DNA of 64,000 nucleotides, taken from contig JAMLIC010000019.1 of NCBI GenBank assembly GCA_023954375.1, positions 84,739-148,738 on the forward strand. The letters are read 5' to 3'. This document shows positions 61,092 through 64,000 of this stretch, piece by piece. The translations under genes were made by a program, and so were the position numbers. The notes beneath the pieces were generated by a model. It was not told the origin of the DNA, ran no database searches, and worked only from the letters and a program-made list of their open reading frames with translations. This DNA comes from Planctomycetota bacterium (GTDB taxonomy: Bacteria > Planctomycetota > J058). Each line of letters opens with the position of its first letter. Within the stretch, counting starts at the first letter, position 1.

Positions 61092-63193
61092 CCCGACCTC
61101 GATGTCGTACGAGAGTTGTGGCTACTGGGCGACGGAACGTCATTTGAAGGTGCTTGAGCGGGAGGACCCTCAGGCCCACCCTTGAGTACGGGAATGGTCT
61201 CCAACTCCCCAGGCCCGACTGGATTCGTGCCCTGCGCAATCAATCCATTCGCGAACTGGGCAGCAACACGGAATTCCGTGCTCAACTGAAAGCGATTAGT
61301 CCCGACCACGACTATCATGAAGGTCAAATCAAGACCAAACTGCTGTGGCGCCCGGAAGGGGAAAAGTTGCCCGGCAGCGCCAAACTTGCCAATGCCAGGT
61401 TGATCGTGCCACCAAACAAACTTCCGGCCGGGCCGATTGTCCCATTCGGTGGGGCCGCGATAATCTACAATATCACCATTCGATCCAATGCGGGGATCAG
61501 GGATGAAGTCGGCCTCCGCGAAGCGCGTAACGCCGTTCTCAACTATCGACCCCTTTACCTGCTGCCGATACTGGCACAGACGAATGTCGCTCGTGTCGGG
61601 ATGCAGACTCACTCGGACATCAAATCCGAAACCCATGGCTGGCATGCCCAAAGGCTCTTGCTCCCGCGGGATGTCCCCAAACTGTATTGGCCCCAGCCAG
61701 AGTTGCTGCTCCGAACGGCCGAGCTCTGCACCGGAGAAGTCCTGCCTGCGAGCCATCGTTCTTGTCCCACCCGCCATTTTGGTTGCCGGCGCACGAACCA
61801 CAATGCGAATCGGCACACACATTTCCCGAGGCGTCTGGCAGTTGATGACCCACGGCGGACAGAGCCATTCGTCTTGCGTCGGCTGCCCACCATCCTCTCG
61901 ACCGCAGTCGTTCACATTCTCGCCAAACGCCCCGTCCTGCCGCCGTGCACGCGACGTGCAGCATGGGAAAAGGAAAATGTTCGGGTTGGCCAGATAGAGC
62001 CCACTCTGGGCAAGGTACAGCGGCTCGCTCGTCCCCAGCCTCAAGAACACCGGGCTGACGAACCGCGTCCTAGTCGTCCCCACCAGGTCGTTCGCACACT
62101 CCACGCCGAAGCGGTCGTAGATCACCCGCCCAGTGAGCCCCACCTGCCGCTCGACCGAGCCCCGCTCGTCGAGCACCGGGGTCCCCATGGCCGAGAACTC
62201 GCCGTCATAGGTCTCGATCGGCACGCCGCCCGCCCAGCGGTACTTCCCGAACGCACCCCCGCCCGCGAACTTCTCCAGGAGCAGGCGCGTCCCGTCATAG
62301 GCAAGGAGCGTGGGCCCGAAGGAACTACTGACCATCACCGCCCGCTCGCCGGTGCCCGTGTAGAGGAACTCCTGGTTCGGGTCGGGCGTGCCGCTCTCGA
62401 CCTCGAACTCCACCTTGGTCGGCAGGTCGCGCTGGTTGTGGGTGAAGACGGTCGCCTCGTCCGCCGACGCCCGGCGCTTCATGCGCTGCGCCTGGTCGTA
62501 CTCGTAGGCGATCTCGTCCGCGCCGGTGACCTCGCTCTGGATCAGGTTCCGCGCGTCGACCGTGTAGTTCGTCGTCTCGTCCTCGACGAGGTCGACCTTC
62601 TGGACCCTGTTCGACGCCGCGTCGTACTCGTAGGCGAACCCATACACGGTCGGGTTCTGGACGCGCCGCTCCTCGGTCAGACGGTCCAGCGCGTCGTACG
62701 CGTAGTAGGTGAACTCGCCGTCCTCGTGCTCGACCTGCGTGACCGCGCCGTTCGGGTTCCGTTGGTAGACGAACGACGAGATCACCGCCGCCGCGTCGTC
62801 ACGGTTCACCAGGCTGCTCAGCCGGCCCGCCACGTCGTACGCGTAGTAGGAGACGACCTTGTCGCCCGCGAGAACCTTCCGCTCGATCAGCCCCGAGCGG
62901 TCGTGGTGGAAGTAGTTCTCGCGGTTCGGCGTGTCGAGGACCGTCGCCCGGATCAGCCGCCCCGCTTCGTCGTAGGCGTGCGTCGTGGCCTCCGAGTTGG
63001 GGTCCGTGACCCGGGTCTTCATGCCGCTGAGATCGTACTCATAGGCCACCACACCGGCCACGGTCGTCTTCTCGACGAGCCGGTCCATCGCGTCGTACTC
63101 GAACTCCGACACCCCCAGCCCCGCCGCCGTGTCGTCGCTCGCGAGCAGGTTCCCGACCTGATCGTAGGCGTAGGAGATCGAGTCGCCCTTCAC
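61088..63193 (-). CDS. RHS-repeat core fragment with variable C-terminal domain
   Basis: 701 residues if started at GTG 63193, which overlaps the cytochrome c stop. The first ~390 residues are RHS/YD repeats (ISYAYDQVGNLL, FEYDAMDRLVEKT, YAYDALDRLTEERR, YEYDAASNRVQKV). RHS proteins normally begin with a long N-terminal delivery or anchoring region and run 1,400 residues or more; none of that is present, so this is probably a 5'-truncated piece. From ~62050 down the base composition drops and a unique ~320-residue domain follows (YLAQSGLYLANPN, then CCTSRARR and EWDNRPGRKFVWW). It could be a toxin tip, though I recognise no catalytic motif. Confidence 0.6.
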   Translation of the reverse strand: MKGDSISYAYDQVGNLLASDDTAAGLGVSEFEYDAMDRLVEKTTVAGVVAYEYDLSGMKTRVTDPNSEATTHAYDEAGRLIRATVLDTPNRENYFHHDRSGLIERKVLAGDKVVSYYAYDVAGRLSSLVNRDDAAAVISSFVYQRNPNGAVTQVEHEDGEFTYYAYDALDRLTEERRVQNPTVYGFAYEYDAASNRVQKVDLVEDETTNYTVDARNLIQSEVTGADEIAYEYDQAQRMKRRASADEATVFTHNQRDLPTKVEFEVESGTPDPNQEFLYTGTGERAVMVSSSFGPTLLAYDGTRLLLEKFAGGGAFGKYRWAGGVPIETYDGEFSAMGTPVLDERGSVERQVGLTGRVIYDRFGVECANDLVGTTRTRFVSPVFLRLGTSEPLYLAQSGLYLANPNIFLFPCCTSRARRQDGAFGENVNDCGREDGGQPTQDEWLCPPWVINCQTPREMCVPIRIVVRAPATKMAGGTRTMARRQDFSGAELGRSEQQLWLGPIQFGDIPREQEPLGMPAMGFGFDVRVSLHPDTSDIRLCQYRQQVKGSIVENGVTRFAEADFIPDPRIGSNGDIVDYRGPTEWDNRPGRKFVWWHDQPGIGKFGAAGQLFPFRAPQQFGLDLTFMIVVVGTNRFQLSTEFRVAAQFANGLIAQGTNPVGPGELETIPVLKGGPEGPPAQAPSNDVPSPSSHNSRTTSRSG
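63152..63172. repeat. 21-bp direct repeat, right copy
   Basis: Identical to 53724-53744. Here the minus strand encodes YAYDQVG at the very beginning of the RHS fragment, 20 nt behind the cytochrome c stop codon. Confidence 0.6.
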
Positions 63194-63825
63194 CTCGGGT
63201 TCGCGTAGAGGTACGCCGCGATGTCCCGCGCCTCCTGCTCCGTCACGCCGAGGTCCGGCATGGCCGTCAGCGGGTTGATCTCTTGCGGGTGCATGAGCCA
63301 GCGCACGAGGTTCTCCGGGACGTTCGCGAGCACGCCGGCCACGAAGGTCTGGTTGCCGAAGTCGACGAGCTGCGGGCCCACGCGGCCGACCGCCGTGCTG
63401 ATCCCGGGGATCACGTGGCACGAGCCGCAGCCGTGGCGCAGGATCGCCTGGCGCCCGCGCTCGGGGTCGGTGTCGACGAGGCCCCACACGGCCGGCTGCG
63501 GCAGTCGGTGGAGGCCGCGCCAGCCCACGTCGACGACCACCATGCCCAGGAGCAGGAAGCCGCCGAGCACCAGGACGCTCAGGAACCCCACCCGGGGCTC
63601 GCCGTCCCCGGGCGCCGGCGCCGCGGCCGTCGGCTCGAGCGCCGGCTCGAGCGCCGCCTCGTCCGGGAACGGGCGGTCGAGCGTCGGCGCGGCCGGGCGC
63701 GGGGCGCGGACGGGCTCGGGCCGCGGCGCGGCGCGGCGGTGCGCCGGCGAGACGGCCTGCGCCGCGCGCCAGGCGACGGCGGCCGCGACGGCGGCCATGA
63801 GCAGGCGGGTCAGGTCGCGCGGCAT
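63190..63825 (-). CDS. Membrane-anchored cytochrome c
   Basis: 211 residues from ATG 63825 with GGAGAGGG upstream. Two hydrophobic segments (LTRLLMAAVAAAVAW and VGFLSVLVLGGFLLLGMVVVDV) with a Pro-rich linker between, then a class I cytochrome c domain with CGSCH heme site and Met ligand in LTAMPDLGV. It overlaps the CtaG-type gene upstream by 16 nt, so it belongs to a terminal-oxidase cluster that continues outside the window, as electron carrier or oxidase subunit. The RHS fragment is fused directly behind its stop. Confidence 0.85.
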   Translation of the reverse strand: MPRDLTRLLMAAVAAAVAWRAAQAVSPAHRRAAPRPEPVRAPRPAAPTLDRPFPDEAALEPALEPTAAAPAPGDGEPRVGFLSVLVLGGFLLLGMVVVDVGWRGLHRLPQPAVWGLVDTDPERGRQAILRHGCGSCHVIPGISTAVGRVGPQLVDFGNQTFVAGVLANVPENLVRWLMHPQEINPLTAMPDLGVTEQEARDIAAYLYANPR

Positions 63826-64000
63826 GGCTCGCCCTCTCCCCCCTCCTCGTGCAGCCACAGGCCGAAGAGCACGGCGGCGATCGCGGCGTAGATCATGCAG
63901 GCGGGCATCCACATGATCAGGCCCGCGAGCTGCTGGTCCTCGAGGGCCGTCAGCCCCCAGGCGCGGACGCGCGGCTCGTAGATCGGATACCAGGCGGCCG
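63810..64000 (-). CDS. CtaG/Caa3-type cytochrome c oxidase assembly factor, 5' part cut by the window edge
   Basis: The last ~63 residues are visible: AWYPIYEPRVRAWGLTALEDQQLAGLIMWMP followed by a final membrane helix (CMIYAAIAAVLFGLWL). The DQQLAGLIMW segment is the most conserved part of the CtaG/Caa3 family, which helps insert copper in heme-copper oxidases. Ends 16 nt inside the cytochrome c gene. Confidence 0.8.
   Translation of the reverse strand, partial: AAWYPIYEPRVRAWGLTALEDQQLAGLIMWMPACMIYAAIAAVLFGLWLHEEGGEGEPCRAT

Overview
The window is a piece of a very G+C-rich bacterial chromosome with tightly packed genes. Many genes overlap by 4 nt (GTGA or ATGA), GTG starts are common, and several -10 boxes sit only 6-7 nt before a start codon, which points to leaderless mRNAs. 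The two tandem signal peptidases carry a zinc ribbon and a long inserted domain. Together with a GHVYAGQ-type membrane protein, small zinc-ribbon proteins and a prokaryotic RING protein, they remind me most of Planctomycetota or a related deep lineage. This placement is an inference from protein style. There is no rRNA or tRNA gene to test it.

Region by region. 1-13.4 kb: envelope and signalling genes. These are a PDZ lipoprotein, a murein endopeptidase, an FHA/GGDEF-like/GAF sigma-54 activator next to an ABC exporter, an ECF sigma/anti-sigma pair, a PtsN-like EIIA, a PilZ protein, a DksA/TraR protein and two small proteins. 13.4-14 kb: a patch of dispersed repeats. 14-20.8 kb: aconitase, a CDF metal exporter between ACGGAGG inverted repeats, a radical SAM-tryptophanase operon and a second radical SAM gene.

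20.9-30.4 kb is the metabolic centrepiece. A seven-gene, fully coupled operon had-oah-dch-bcrCBAD encodes an ATP-dependent (class I) benzoyl-CoA reductase and the three following beta-oxidation-like enzymes. A globin-coupled STAS sensor lies directly upstream and a hemerythrin-like protein downstream. A strong AT-rich promoter (TTGGCA-N17-TATTCT) precedes had. Just behind the operon, two copies of a repeat unit have replaced all but the tail of an SDR gene. No ferredoxin or benzoate-CoA ligase gene is in the window.

30.8-53.7 kb: an alpha-2-macroglobulin-like protein, an Rrf2 regulator, a long coupled operon rdgB-lepA-sip-sip-lptB-membrane proteins, a frameshifted TPR-like gene with an expanded GC repeat, a metallophosphoesterase, an FHA protein, a MacB/LolCD-type ABC module with a RING protein, a nucleotide pyrophosphatase-like enzyme, adenylate kinase and a trypsin-like protease.

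53.7-63.2 kb is an accessory island: a VapBC-like pair, two overlapping tyrosine recombinases, a P-loop ATPase, a double zinc-finger protein, a RAYT-type transposase with 77-bp tandem repeats downstream, and an RHS core fragment with a coupled membrane protein of lower G+C. A 21-bp direct repeat occurs at both ends. From 63.2 kb the sequence returns to core genes (membrane-bound cytochrome c, CtaG-type oxidase assembly factor). The oxidase genes and the oxygen-sensitive benzoyl-CoA pathway together suggest a facultative anaerobe.
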